A stretch of DNA of 64,000 nt, from the NCBI RefSeq assembly GCF_014646335.1, contig NZ_BMNG01000013.1:186001-250000 (forward strand). Direction: 5' to 3'. This DNA comes from Streptomyces lasiicapitis (GTDB taxonomy: Bacteria > Actinomycetota > Actinomycetes > Streptomycetales > Streptomycetaceae). This document shows, piece after piece, positions 41,055 through 49,748 of this stretch (positions within the stretch are counted from its first letter, which is position 1; each line of letters begins with the position of its first letter). The position numbers were made by a program, and so were the translations under genes. The notes below the pieces were generated by a model that made no database searches, was not told the DNA's origin, and worked only from the letters and a program-made list of their open reading frames with translations.

Positions 41055-43352
41055 CTACGCCAGCTCCGCCCCCACCGCCGCCTGCGGCCTGATCGGCAGC
41101 CGGTTCACGGGCCGCCCCGTGGCGGCCCGCACGGCGGACGCGATCGCCGCCGGGGACGTCACCACCGGCACCGCGCTCGCGGCCTTCGCGCCGAAGGGGG
41201 CGACCACGTCGCGCTCCTCGACGAGTTTCACGATGCGGATCTCGGGGGCGTCCAGGGCGGTGGGCAGCGCGTAGCCCGTCAGGTCGGGGTGGCGGACGAG
41301 GCCGCGCGGGGTGCGCAGGTTCTCGGTGAGCGCCGCGCCGACGCCCTGGGTGACGCCCGCCTCGATGCGGACCCGCAACTGCGCGGGGTTGAGGATGCGG
41401 CCGACGTCCTGGGCGACGGCGATCTCCACGACGCGTACGGAGCCGATCTCGATGTCCACGTCGACGACGGCGCGGACCGCGCAGAAGGCCATGCCCACGA
41501 AGGCGTCGCCCTGCCCGTCGGCGTCGAGCGGCTCGGTGGGGTGCGGGCGGCACTGCGCCGTGGCCCACAGCTCCTTGCCGTCCATCGCCTCCTCGACGGT
41601 GGTGGAGAGCACTCCGTCGTACGAGGTGATCTTGCCGTCGGCGATCTGGAGCAGCTCGGTCGACATGCCGAACTTGTGCGCCAGGGGCTGCAGGAGCTGC
41701 GTACGCACCATCTTCGCGGCGCGCTCGACCGCCCCGCCGGACACCCAGGTGTGGCGGCCGTGGCAACTCGGCCCGGCCGGGGGCTGATCGGTGTCCACCG
41801 GAGCCACGCGGACCTCGTCGATGCCGAGCGTCTCCTGGACGATCTGCCGGGCGAGGGTCGTGAAGCCCTGGCCCGTCTCGACGGCCGCGCAGATGACCGT
41901 GGCGATGCCGTCGTGGACCTTCACCGTGGCCGTGGAGACCTCGTCCGCGCCCTCGGCGCCGAGGAGTTGGACCATGCCGAGGCCGTAGCCGACGCCGCGT
42001 CGCACGGCGGCCGGTTCGCCCGCGCCCTCGGGGCCGCCGGGCAGCAGCCAGTCCTCCTGCGGGGTGTCCTTGGGCAGGTCGGGCAGCGGGAAGTCCTGTA
42101 CGGCGGCGAGGAGTTCGGCCACCGGGGCCGGGCACGTCACCGTCTGTCCGGTCGGCAGGATGTCGCCGGTCGCCATCGCGTTGCGCAGCCGCAGGTCGGC
42201 CGGGTCGACGCCCAGTTTCTTCGCGAGCTTGTCCATCTGCGCCTCGTAGGCGGCGCAGACCTGGAGGGCGCCCTCGCCGCGTACGTGGCCGGACGGCGGG
42301 TTGTTCGTGCGGACCGCCCAGCCCTCGATGAAGGCGTGCGGGACGACGTAGGGACCGCAGGCGAAGGAGACCGCGGCGGCCAGGGCGTCCGCGGAGGTGT
42401 CCGCGTACGCGCCCGCGTCGAGCAGGATCTGCGCCTCCACCTTCACCAACTGCCCTTCCGCGTCCGCGTGGTGGCGGTAGCGAAGGAGCGTCGGGTGGCG
42501 GTGCGCGTGGCCGAGGAAGGACTCCTCGCGGGTCGCGGTGAGCTTGACCGGGCAGCCCGTGCGCAGGGCGAGCAGGCCGAGCGGCAGGTGGAAACTGGCG
42601 TCCTCGCGGTCGCCGCTGGCGCCGGGGACGCCGGTGACGACGACCTTCACGCGCTCGGGGGCGAGGCCGTAGCAGGCGGCGGCCATGTCGCGGTCGCCGT
42701 GCGGGTCGGTGGAGGCGATGTACAGCTCGACGCCGCCGTCCGGACGCGGCACCGCGAGCCCGGCCTCCGCGCCGATGGGCGCCGGGTCCTGGCGTCCGAT
42801 CCGATAGAGCCCCTCGACGACGACCTCGCCGGCCGCCTCCGGGTCGCCGTGGCGCAGCGGGATGTGGCGGATGAGGTTGCCGTCGGGGTGCAGCGGGGCG
42901 GCCTCGAAGGACTGCTCGGGGTCGGTCACCGGGTCGAGCAGTTCGTACTCGACGACGATCGCGGCGGCGGCCATCCGGGCCGTGTCCGGGTGATCGGCGG
43001 CGACCGCGGCGATGGCCTCGCCGTGGTGGCGTACGACATCGGAGGCGAACAGCGGGCGGTCGGGGGTCTTGCGGCCGTGGTTCGGCTCGCCCGGCACGTC
43101 TTCGTACGTGACGACCGCGCGTACGCCCGGCATCTCCTGCGCCTGCGTGATGTCGATGGTCACGATGCGGGCGTGCGCGTGCGGGGAGCGAAGCACGGCC
43201 GCCCACAGCAGGCCTTCGGCCCACAGGTCGGCGGCGTACGGGAACGTGCCCTCGGTCTTGGCCCTGATCTCCCCCGACGGCAGCGAGGAGCCGATGCCGT
43301 GCGGCAGTTGCTCCGCGCCCGGCGCGGGCGCGGCGACGGTCTCGTTGCTCAC
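41055..43352 (-). CDS. Xanthine-dehydrogenase-family molybdenum-binding subunit, divergent
   Basis: A 765-residue homologue of the large subunit of xanthine dehydrogenase / CO dehydrogenase-type molybdoenzymes. The N-terminal domain (KTEGTFPYAADLWAEGLLWA, VRAVVTYEDVPG) and the C-terminal Mo-binding domain (AVETGQGFTTLARQIVQETL, CHGRHTWVSGGAVE, AQDVGRILNPAQLRVRIEAG) are complete. Three Mo-site motifs depart from the usual forms: GGFGGKE reads GASGDRE, AFRGFGxPQ reads HVRGEGALQ, and GxGEPP with the catalytic Glu reads KAASAVP. It may use another mechanism, act on another substrate or be inactive. The start is GTG 43352, overlapping the upstream stop (GTGA). Third gene of the operon. Confidence 0.85.
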   Translation of the reverse strand: MSNETVAAPAPGAEQLPHGIGSSLPSGEIRAKTEGTFPYAADLWAEGLLWAAVLRSPHAHARIVTIDITQAQEMPGVRAVVTYEDVPGEPNHGRKTPDRPLFASDVVRHHGEAIAAVAADHPDTARMAAAAIVVEYELLDPVTDPEQSFEAAPLHPDGNLIRHIPLRHGDPEAAGEVVVEGLYRIGRQDPAPIGAEAGLAVPRPDGGVELYIASTDPHGDRDMAAACYGLAPERVKVVVTGVPGASGDREDASFHLPLGLLALRTGCPVKLTATREESFLGHAHRHPTLLRYRHHADAEGQLVKVEAQILLDAGAYADTSADALAAAVSFACGPYVVPHAFIEGWAVRTNNPPSGHVRGEGALQVCAAYEAQMDKLAKKLGVDPADLRLRNAMATGDILPTGQTVTCPAPVAELLAAVQDFPLPDLPKDTPQEDWLLPGGPEGAGEPAAVRRGVGYGLGMVQLLGAEGADEVSTATVKVHDGIATVICAAVETGQGFTTLARQIVQETLGIDEVRVAPVDTDQPPAGPSCHGRHTWVSGGAVERAAKMVRTQLLQPLAHKFGMSTELLQIADGKITSYDGVLSTTVEEAMDGKELWATAQCRPHPTEPLDADGQGDAFVGMAFCAVRAVVDVDIEIGSVRVVEIAVAQDVGRILNPAQLRVRIEAGVTQGVGAALTENLRTPRGLVRHPDLTGYALPTALDAPEIRIVKLVEERDVVAPFGAKAASAVPVVTSPAAIASAVRAATGRPVNRLPIRPQAAVGAELA

Positions 43353-46300
43353 GCCTGGCCTCCGTCCTGGCCGTAGGGGCCCGCTTGATGCGGCACGCGC
43401 GGGGCGCCGGGGGCGGCGCCGTTGCGACCGGGCCCGCCTTGCCCGTGCTGCTCCTGCTGTTGTTGCTGTTGCTGTTGCTGTTGTTGCTGCTGTTCCCGCT
43501 GCTCCTGCTCGCTCGCGGCGCCCTTCGCCTCGCGCTCGGCGACGACGTCGCGGACCGCGTCGAGTACGCCCCGGTAGCCGGAGCAGCGGCACAGGTTGCC
43601 GCAGAGCGCGCGGCGGGTCTCCAGGTCGCTGGGGGCGGGGTTGCCTTCGAGCAGGTCGTGCAGGGTCATCGCCATGCCCGGTACGCAGAAGCCGCACTGC
43701 ACGGCGCCGCAGTTGGCCAGCGCGCGCTGCACGTCCGAGGGGCGGCCGTCGACGGCGAGGCCTTCGACGGTACGCACCTCGCTGCCCGCCGCGGTGGCCG
43801 CGGGCACCAGGCACGACGCGACGAGCCGCCCGTCCACCTGCACGTTGCAGGCCCCGCACTCGCCCTGCGAACACCCGTCCTTGGCCCCGGCGAGCCCGAG
43901 CCGCTCACGCAGCACGTACAGCAGGGACTCCCCGATCCAGGCATCGGTGACGGGCCGGTCGGCGCCGTTGACACGGAGGACGTAGGAGACGAGGGGGTGC
44001 TCGTCCTGCGGGACGGGGGCTGGCTCCGGAGCCTTGGTCGGGTGTGTGGGGTCGGGATTGGGGGTGGCTGCGAGGTCGACGTCGGTCTCGGGGTCGGTTT
44101 CGAGGCTGGCTTCGGGGCCGGTCTCGGGGCCGGTTTCGAGGTCGGTGTCGGCTTCGGCGTCGGGGGTGGCGTCTGCCTCGGCGTGGGCTTGTTCTGCTTG
44201 GGCGCCGGGGGCGACCGGGTTGGGGCCGTGGGGGCCGTGTCCGGTGCGGGGGGCGTCGCCGGTGGGAGTGGTGCCGGGGGTGGCGGCGCGGGGGGCGCTG
44301 AGGCCGGGGGCAGCGCCGGGGCCGGGGGCGGCACCGGGGGCGAAGGCCGCGTCGGAGGCGGTGTCCGCGTGGGAGGTGTGGCCTGCGTTCGGGGCGAGGT
44401 CGAGGTCCTCGTCCGGGGCCAGGTCGGCGTGCGGGGCCGGGCCCACGCCCGGGGCGAGACCCGTGTGCGGGGCCAGAGCCGCGTCCGGGGCGAGACCCGC
44501 GTGCAGGGCCAGGTCCGCTTCGGAGGCTTCGTCCGGCTCGGGGGCGAGTGGGGCTTCGGCCGCGTCGAGGACGTCGTGCGCGTCGAGGGCGTGGTCGGTT
44601 TCGGGCGCGCCCTCGGCGTGACGGGGGTGGTCCGCCCGGGGAGCGTGGTCCGCCCCGAAGGCGCCGTCCTCGTCACGGAGGTGGTCGGCGTGGCTCGGCC
44701 CGTAGGCGGGGTCCGCGCTGGGGCCGTGGTCGCCGTCGGGGTCGAAGTGCGCGTCGGACGCGTGGCCCGCGCCGGGGGCGAAGCCTGCGTCGGACGTGCC
44801 GTCAGCGTCGTGGGGGTGGCCCGCGCTACGGGCACGGCCGACTGCGGACGGACGACCCGAGCCGGGCGCGTGGCCCGCCCCAGGGGCGAAGCCCGCTCCG
44901 GGACCGTGGTCCCCCTCGGGGGCCTGGTCCACCCCGGGCCCGTGCCCCACGCCGGAGGCGAAGTCCGCCTCGGACACGTGATCCACGCCAGGAGCAAGGC
45001 CCGCCTCGGACACACCATCCACGTCACCAGGACGACCCGCCCCACGGGCACGACCCGCTACGGACCGTCGGCCCGAGCCGGATGCACGGCCCGCCCCAGG
45101 GGCGAACCCCTCTCCCGGACCGTGGCCCCCATCAGAAACCTGGTCCACCCCAGGCCCATGACCCGCACCGGAAGCGAAGTCCGCCTCGGACACGTGATCC
45201 ACGCCAGGAGCAAGGCCCGCCTCGGACACACCATCCACGTCACCAGGACGACCCGCCCCACGGGCACGACCCGCTACGGACCGTCGGCCCGAGCCGGATG
45301 CACGGCCCGCCCCAGGGGCGAACCCCTCTCGCGGACCGTGGCCCCCATCAGAAACCTGGTCCACCCCAGGCACATGACCCACGCCGGAAGCGAAGTCCGC
45401 CTCGGACACATGGTCCACGCCAGGAGCAAGGCCCGCCTCGGACATACCGTCCACGTCACCAGGACGACCCGCCCCGCGCGCGCGACCCGCCGCGGGTCGG
45501 CGGCCCGAGCCGGGCGCATGGCCCGCCCCAGGCACAGAGCTCACCCCAGGTGCGAAGCCCGCTTCCGGACCGTGGCCCCCCTCGGGGGCGAAGTCCGCCT
45601 CGGAGACACCATCCGCGTCACGGGCATGGCCCGCGTCCACCGCATGGCCCGCCCCGGGCGCGTGATGCGCGGGCGCGGCCTGCACACCCGGTGCGAGGTT
45701 CACGAACGCGGGGTCCACGTCGTGTGCTTGGTTCGCGGCGTGCGTGGGGACCTCGTGTGCGAAGTCCGCCCCCGTGATGTGGTCCGTCCCGGGCACATGC
45801 CCGTGCGCAGGCCCACCCGCGTGGGTCGCCCCACCCGCAGCGTCCCCTACGTACCCAGAACCAGGACCCGTCCCGGGCGCCAAGCCCTCCGGAGCCGACG
45901 CGTCAACCTCGCCCGAACTGTCGGCCGTTTGACCCGATACGTCCCCTGCGTTCCCGCCGTTCCCCTGTCCCGCAGGACCCAGCGACCCATCCGGGCGCCG
46001 GCCCACGACGAACAGCTTCGCCGTCCGCTCGAAGGGGGTCTCGGGGGCCTCCTGGGCGCCCGACTGCCCGTGCCGCACGGGCGCCTGGCCCATGGGCGCC
46101 TGACCCGCCGGATACCCCAACGACTGCGGAGCCTGGGGCGCCTCCGGGAACGGGGACGCCTGGGGCGACTGCGGGGTCTGGGCCGGCCAGGACGTGGCCC
46201 AGGGCGCGGGCGCCCCGCCGGGCAGCGTCGCGGGCGGGGTGCCGCCCAACTGCGCGGCGAGCGACGACGTGGTGAACTCGCCCGATTCGTCCGGGAGATC

Positions 46301-46789
46301 ACCATCTGCGACAGGGATGGACCACTGTCCGGTCACGTCGTGGGGAGCGGGGGCAGGGGCGGGAGCGTGACCGTGTCCGGCACCCGCCTGCTCCTGCGCA
46401 GGCATCGCGTCCGGGAACGTCCACTGCCCCGTGGCCCGCGGATCGTACGCGTCGGGGGCGCCCTCGCCAGGAAGCTGCTGCTGCGGATGCGCACCCGCGC
46501 CCGTGCCGGGCTCCGGCCACGTCACGGACTGCCCCGCACCGGACGCGGGCATGACGCCCGTGATCTCGGGGGGCAGCACCCACACACCCGTGGACGCCGG
46601 GTCGGTGGCGTCGGACGCGGTCGGCGCGACCGTTATCTGCGGCGGCACATAGCCGTGCCCGGGGGCGGCGAGCGGTGTGCTCACGGCGTCGGCCGCACCC
46701 TCGGGGAGCTGCACGAACGCGGTGGCGTCCGCGTCGTACTCCCCCTGCGGATGCGGCTGCCAGCCGCCGTTCCTCTGACCGTCGGTCAC
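43349..46789 (-). CDS. Xanthine-dehydrogenase-type 2Fe-2S subunit with very long repetitive N-terminus
   Basis: A 1146-residue protein whose last 240 residues form the electron-transfer subunit: plant-type 2Fe-2S domain (CSQGECGACNVQVDGRLVASC) and helical second cluster domain (VQCGFCVPGM ... CGNLCRCSGY), all eight Cys present. The usual subunit is about 160-200 residues. Here about 890 residues precede it: Pro/Gly-rich segments with repeated TGxWxxP units (STGVWVLP, ATGQWTFP, VTGQWSIP), then an Ala/Gly/His/Asp-rich region with 72-residue tandem repeats. The C-terminus carries a run of about 15 Gln. Start GTG 46789, overlapping the FAD-subunit stop (GTGA). The frame is unbroken across 3.4 kb. 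Confidence 0.85.
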   Translation of the reverse strand: MTDGQRNGGWQPHPQGEYDADATAFVQLPEGAADAVSTPLAAPGHGYVPPQITVAPTASDATDPASTGVWVLPPEITGVMPASGAGQSVTWPEPGTGAGAHPQQQLPGEGAPDAYDPRATGQWTFPDAMPAQEQAGAGHGHAPAPAPAPHDVTGQWSIPVADGDLPDESGEFTTSSLAAQLGGTPPATLPGGAPAPWATSWPAQTPQSPQASPFPEAPQAPQSLGYPAGQAPMGQAPVRHGQSGAQEAPETPFERTAKLFVVGRRPDGSLGPAGQGNGGNAGDVSGQTADSSGEVDASAPEGLAPGTGPGSGYVGDAAGGATHAGGPAHGHVPGTDHITGADFAHEVPTHAANQAHDVDPAFVNLAPGVQAAPAHHAPGAGHAVDAGHARDADGVSEADFAPEGGHGPEAGFAPGVSSVPGAGHAPGSGRRPAAGRARGAGRPGDVDGMSEAGLAPGVDHVSEADFASGVGHVPGVDQVSDGGHGPREGFAPGAGRASGSGRRSVAGRARGAGRPGDVDGVSEAGLAPGVDHVSEADFASGAGHGPGVDQVSDGGHGPGEGFAPGAGRASGSGRRSVAGRARGAGRPGDVDGVSEAGLAPGVDHVSEADFASGVGHGPGVDQAPEGDHGPGAGFAPGAGHAPGSGRPSAVGRARSAGHPHDADGTSDAGFAPGAGHASDAHFDPDGDHGPSADPAYGPSHADHLRDEDGAFGADHAPRADHPRHAEGAPETDHALDAHDVLDAAEAPLAPEPDEASEADLALHAGLAPDAALAPHTGLAPGVGPAPHADLAPDEDLDLAPNAGHTSHADTASDAAFAPGAAPGPGAAPGLSAPRAATPGTTPTGDAPRTGHGPHGPNPVAPGAQAEQAHAEADATPDAEADTDLETGPETGPEASLETDPETDVDLAATPNPDPTHPTKAPEPAPVPQDEHPLVSYVLRVNGADRPVTDAWIGESLLYVLRERLGLAGAKDGCSQGECGACNVQVDGRLVASCLVPAATAAGSEVRTVEGLAVDGRPSDVQRALANCGAVQCGFCVPGMAMTLHDLLEGNPAPSDLETRRALCGNLCRCSGYRGVLDAVRDVVAEREAKGAASEQEQREQQQQQQQQQQQQQEQHGQGGPGRNGAAPGAPRVPHQAGPYGQDGGQA
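43448..43500 (-). repeat. Polyglutamine-coding CAG/CAA tract
   Basis: A mixed CAG/CAA run near the 3' end of the 2Fe-2S gene, coding about 15 consecutive Gln flanked by Glu/Gln. Confidence 0.92.
44810..45625 (-). repeat. 216-base in-frame tandem repeats in the 2Fe-2S subunit gene
   Basis: ACCAGGACGACCCGCCCC recurs at 45026, 45242 and 45458, an exact 216-base (72-codon) period. The units at 45026-45241 and 45242-45457 are nearly identical. More diverged copies flank them on both sides (about 44810-45025 and 45458-45625). Confidence 0.92.
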
Positions 46790-47688
46790 GACAGCGCCCT
46801 CCCCAGTGCTCGTCGGGCCAGCGCGGCGACGGTGCGCCGCAGATGCAGTACGGCGGGCGGCAGCGGCTGCGCGGTGCCGTCCTCGGCGGGCGGATGGTCG
46901 GGCACGCACGCCGCGGCGACGTACTCACCGAAGGCGGTCAGCGCCTCCGGCACCAGCCCCCGCTCGCCGTCCCAGTCGATGAGACCGGCCACCCACTGCT
47001 CGGCCTCAAGGGGCCGCAGCGGCATGGGCGCGATGGCGCCGACGGCGCACCGCACTCCCCTGCGCGCCGGGTCGAGCACCAGGGCGACCGACGCGGTGGC
47101 GCGCCCCGGTCCCGTGCGCCCGGTCGCCTTGAGGAAGACCTGGGGGGCGTGCAGCAGCGGCACGCGTACGAAGCCGATGAGCTCGCCGGGGGCCAGCATC
47201 TCCATGCCCGCGAGCAGGTGCGACACCGGGATCTCACGGCGGGTGCCACCGGGCCCCGCGATGATCAACACGGCTTCCAGCGCAGCGAGTACGGGCAGCG
47301 AGTCACCGGTGGGCGCGGCCGAGGCGATGTTGCCGCCGAGGGTGCCCGCGTTGCGGATCTGCGGCGGCCCGGCGGCGCGCGCGGCGGCGGCGAGCGCCGG
47401 GATGAGCGCGGCGAAGTCGGGGCGCCCCATGCGCGCGTGCGTGAGGCCCGCGCCGAGCAGCCCGTGCCCGTCCTGGTACTGCCAGCCGCGGATCTCGCTG
47501 ATGCGGCCGAGGCCGACGAGGGCGGCGGGACGGAGCTGGCCCGCGTTGACCGACGCCATCAGGTCCGTGCCGCCCGCGACGGGCACGGCGGCGGGCACGG
47601 CGGCGAGCGCCGCGACGGCCTCGTCGAGCGTGGCAGGCAGCGTCACAGACTGCGCCCCCTGCGCCGCCCGCGGTGCGTGCGTGGTCAA
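46786..47688 (-). CDS. Xanthine-dehydrogenase-family FAD-binding subunit
   Basis: A 300-residue flavin subunit (CoxM/XdhB type) passing electrons from the iron-sulfur centres to FAD. Motifs are AVPVAGGTDLMASVNAG for the FAD pyrophosphate, and IRNAGTLGGNIASAAPTGDS. The C-terminal CO_deh_flav_C domain begins FLKATGRTGPGRATASVALV. The start appears to be TTG 47688, an uncommon codon here, and no ATG or GTG fits better. It is the first gene of the operon, with its TGA overlapping the GTG of the 2Fe-2S gene. The nearly 300 bases upstream (47689-47985) should hold the promoter; nothing else is seen there. Confidence 0.9.
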   Translation of the reverse strand: MTTHAPRAAQGAQSVTLPATLDEAVAALAAVPAAVPVAGGTDLMASVNAGQLRPAALVGLGRISEIRGWQYQDGHGLLGAGLTHARMGRPDFAALIPALAAAARAAGPPQIRNAGTLGGNIASAAPTGDSLPVLAALEAVLIIAGPGGTRREIPVSHLLAGMEMLAPGELIGFVRVPLLHAPQVFLKATGRTGPGRATASVALVLDPARRGVRCAVGAIAPMPLRPLEAEQWVAGLIDWDGERGLVPEALTAFGEYVAAACVPDHPPAEDGTAQPLPPAVLHLRRTVAALARRALGRALS

Positions 47689-47985
47689 AACCGGCTGCCC
47701 CTTCCCGATGGCCCGGCGGCTTGCTCGCCGTTCTCACCGTTACGCCTGTTCCGCCGTACGGTACGTGCTCACAACCCGGACGTGGCAACTCTGGCACATC
47801 TTCGCGGGGCCCCGGCGCGGGGGTCCGCTAGGAGACGTTCGTCCGCAGACCTGGGGGATATGCCGTTTTCGCACGCCCTTGCCGGTCAGCGGGAATTGCC
47901 ACCCTTCGGTGATCCTTGTACGGCTTCCTCCTGGCGGCCCACGGTCGCACCGCGAGCCGCCTGGAGCACGCGCTCGGACGTCGCC

Positions 47986-49611
47986 TCACACGTTTGGGGG
48001 CGCCCCCTCGATCGGGCGTCCGAGCACTCCGGGACGTTTCTGCCACGGCAACGGGCCACCCGGCGGGCGGTAGTCGACGCCGAGGGCGTCAAGTCGCGCG
48101 TAGTGGGCGGTCATTCGCCGTTCGAAATCGTCGAAGTCGCGCTCGGCGGGCGCCGGGAGCGCACGCCACGCGACCTCGGCGAGCGCCGCGAGCCTCGGGA
48201 AGACCTGGTAGTCCACCCTTCCCTGGTACTCCATCACTTCGGTCCACACGTTGGCCTGCGTCCCCAGGACGTGCTTCGCCTCGTCCGCGGAGAGGGCGGC
48301 CGGTACCGGCTCGAAGCGGTAGACGTCCTCCAGGGTGCGTACGAAGCCGATCGGCACCGGCTCGTCCGGACCACCGTGCTGACGGTGGTCCAGGTAGACG
48401 TGCTGCTCGGGGCACATCACCACGTCGTGGCCCGCCTGGGCCGCCGCGATCCCGCCGCCGTACCCGCGCCAGGACGACACGGCCGCGCCCGCCGCAAGCC
48501 CGCCCTCCAGGATCTCGTCCCAGCCGATGAGCCGACGCCCGCGCGCGGAGAGCCACTTGTCGAAGTGCTGGATGAACCAGCTCTGCAACTCGTCCTCGTT
48601 GCTGACCCGCAGCTCCTCGATGCGGGCCTGCACGGCGGCGGAGTCCTTCCACTGCTCCTTGGGGCACTCGTCGCCGCCGACGTGAATGAAGGTCGAGGGG
48701 AACAGCTCCAGCAATTCCTCAAAGACCCCCTCGTAGAAACGGAGGGTGCCGTCCGTCGGCGCGAGCACATTCGGTGTGACACCCCAGCTGTCCCACACCG
48801 AAAGGGCGGCCGTGTCGACGACATCGGTGTTTCCGAGCTCGGGATACGCGGCGATGGCCGCCTGCGAGTGCCCCGGGACGTCGATCTCCGGGACGACGGT
48901 GATGTGCAGGGCCTCCGCGTACGCGACGATCTCGCGGATGTCGTCCTGCGTGTAGTAACCGCCGTGCGGCTTCTCGTCCCACAACTCCGAGGCGCGGTGC
49001 CCCCACTTGGTACGCGGCCGCCAGGCGCCGACCTCCGTGAGCCTCGGGTAGCGCTTGATCTCCACCCGCCAGCCCTGGTCGTCCGTCAGATGGAAGTGGA
49101 AGACATTGAGCTTGTGCGCGGCGAGCAGGTCCAGATAGCGCAGGACCCCGTCCTTCGGCATGAAGTGCCGCGCGACGTCGAGCATCATGCCGCGCCAGCG
49201 GAAGCGGGGGGCGTCCTCGATGACGCCCTGGGGCACGGTGCGTTCCTGGCCGGGGGCGACGGGTGCCTTGCGGAAGGCGTCCGGGCCGAGGAGCTGACGC
49301 AGCGTCTGCGCGCCCCAGAACACCCCGGCCGCCGCGCCACCACGGATCTCGACACCGTCACCTGTGACACTCAGCCGGTACGCCTCCGGCTCCATCCCGT
49401 CGTCAAGGCGCAGTGAAACACCGCCCGGCGCACCTTCCGCCCCGGGCGCGAACGGAAGCCGAAACGCGCCACCCAGCGTGGCTCGCAGCCAGCGCTCGGT
49501 GGACTCCGTACCAGGTCCTGCCCAGAGCGTGGTCGATGCGTCAAGTCTGAATCCGTCGCCACCGGGGGCCTCGGCGCGTGCGGGCGCCGGGATCAGTTGC
49601 TCAAAGGTCAT
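47986..49611 (-). CDS. Beta-N-acetylhexosaminidase, GH20
   Basis: A 541-residue glycoside hydrolase that removes terminal GlcNAc/GalNAc from chitin oligomers and glycans. The N-terminal GH20b domain is followed by the (beta/alpha)8 barrel: RFRWRGMMLDVARHFMP, NVFHFHLTDDQGWRVEIKRY and VPEIDVPGHSQAAI. The catalytic Asp-Glu pair lies in FIHVGGDECPKEQW. The barrel ends near QANVWTEVMEYQGRVDYQVF. No signal peptide is apparent, so it is likely cytoplasmic. ATG 49611 is used; an upstream start would add about 21 residues. It lies behind a palindrome that may be its operator. Confidence 0.94.
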   Translation of the reverse strand: MTFEQLIPAPARAEAPGGDGFRLDASTTLWAGPGTESTERWLRATLGGAFRLPFAPGAEGAPGGVSLRLDDGMEPEAYRLSVTGDGVEIRGGAAAGVFWGAQTLRQLLGPDAFRKAPVAPGQERTVPQGVIEDAPRFRWRGMMLDVARHFMPKDGVLRYLDLLAAHKLNVFHFHLTDDQGWRVEIKRYPRLTEVGAWRPRTKWGHRASELWDEKPHGGYYTQDDIREIVAYAEALHITVVPEIDVPGHSQAAIAAYPELGNTDVVDTAALSVWDSWGVTPNVLAPTDGTLRFYEGVFEELLELFPSTFIHVGGDECPKEQWKDSAAVQARIEELRVSNEDELQSWFIQHFDKWLSARGRRLIGWDEILEGGLAAGAAVSSWRGYGGGIAAAQAGHDVVMCPEQHVYLDHRQHGGPDEPVPIGFVRTLEDVYRFEPVPAALSADEAKHVLGTQANVWTEVMEYQGRVDYQVFPRLAALAEVAWRALPAPAERDFDDFERRMTAHYARLDALGVDYRPPGGPLPWQKRPGVLGRPIEGAPPNV

Positions 49612-49649
49612 GGAGCGAGGCTGCCACGCGATTGCGCGGTGCAAAAGGG

Positions 49650-49670
49650 CCGTTGCGGGGCATGCAACGG
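49650..49670 (-). promoter_or_regulatory. Palindrome upstream of the hexosaminidase
   Basis: CCGTTGC - 7 bases - GCAACGG, perfect 7-base arms, 39 bases upstream of the start codon. It does not resemble the DasR site I remember. The half-site matches the palindrome over the ArsR-type gene at 24.9 kb, though with different spacing. Confidence 0.45.
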
Positions 49671-49680
49671 TCACATGCGC

Positions 49681-49721
49681 AGGCCCTCAGTACGCACACG
49701 TGCGGTGCGTACTGAGGGCCT
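49681..49721 (-). terminator. Strong hairpin terminator after the DUF3039 gene
   Basis: Perfect 17-base arms, AGGCCCTCAGTACGCAC / GTGCGTACTGAGGGCCT, around a 7-base loop, 28 bases past the DUF3039 stop. Confidence 0.88.
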
Positions 49722-49748
49722 GGGCATGGTCGGCCGACCAGGAGGTGG

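Noticed and set aside
43385..48073. A plus-strand open frame of more than 1500 codons antisense to the molybdo-enzyme operon
   Set aside because: It is Arg/Gly/Val-rich with no domain, spans three real minus-strand genes with clear family matches, and exists because the high-GC repeats avoid stop codons on both strands.
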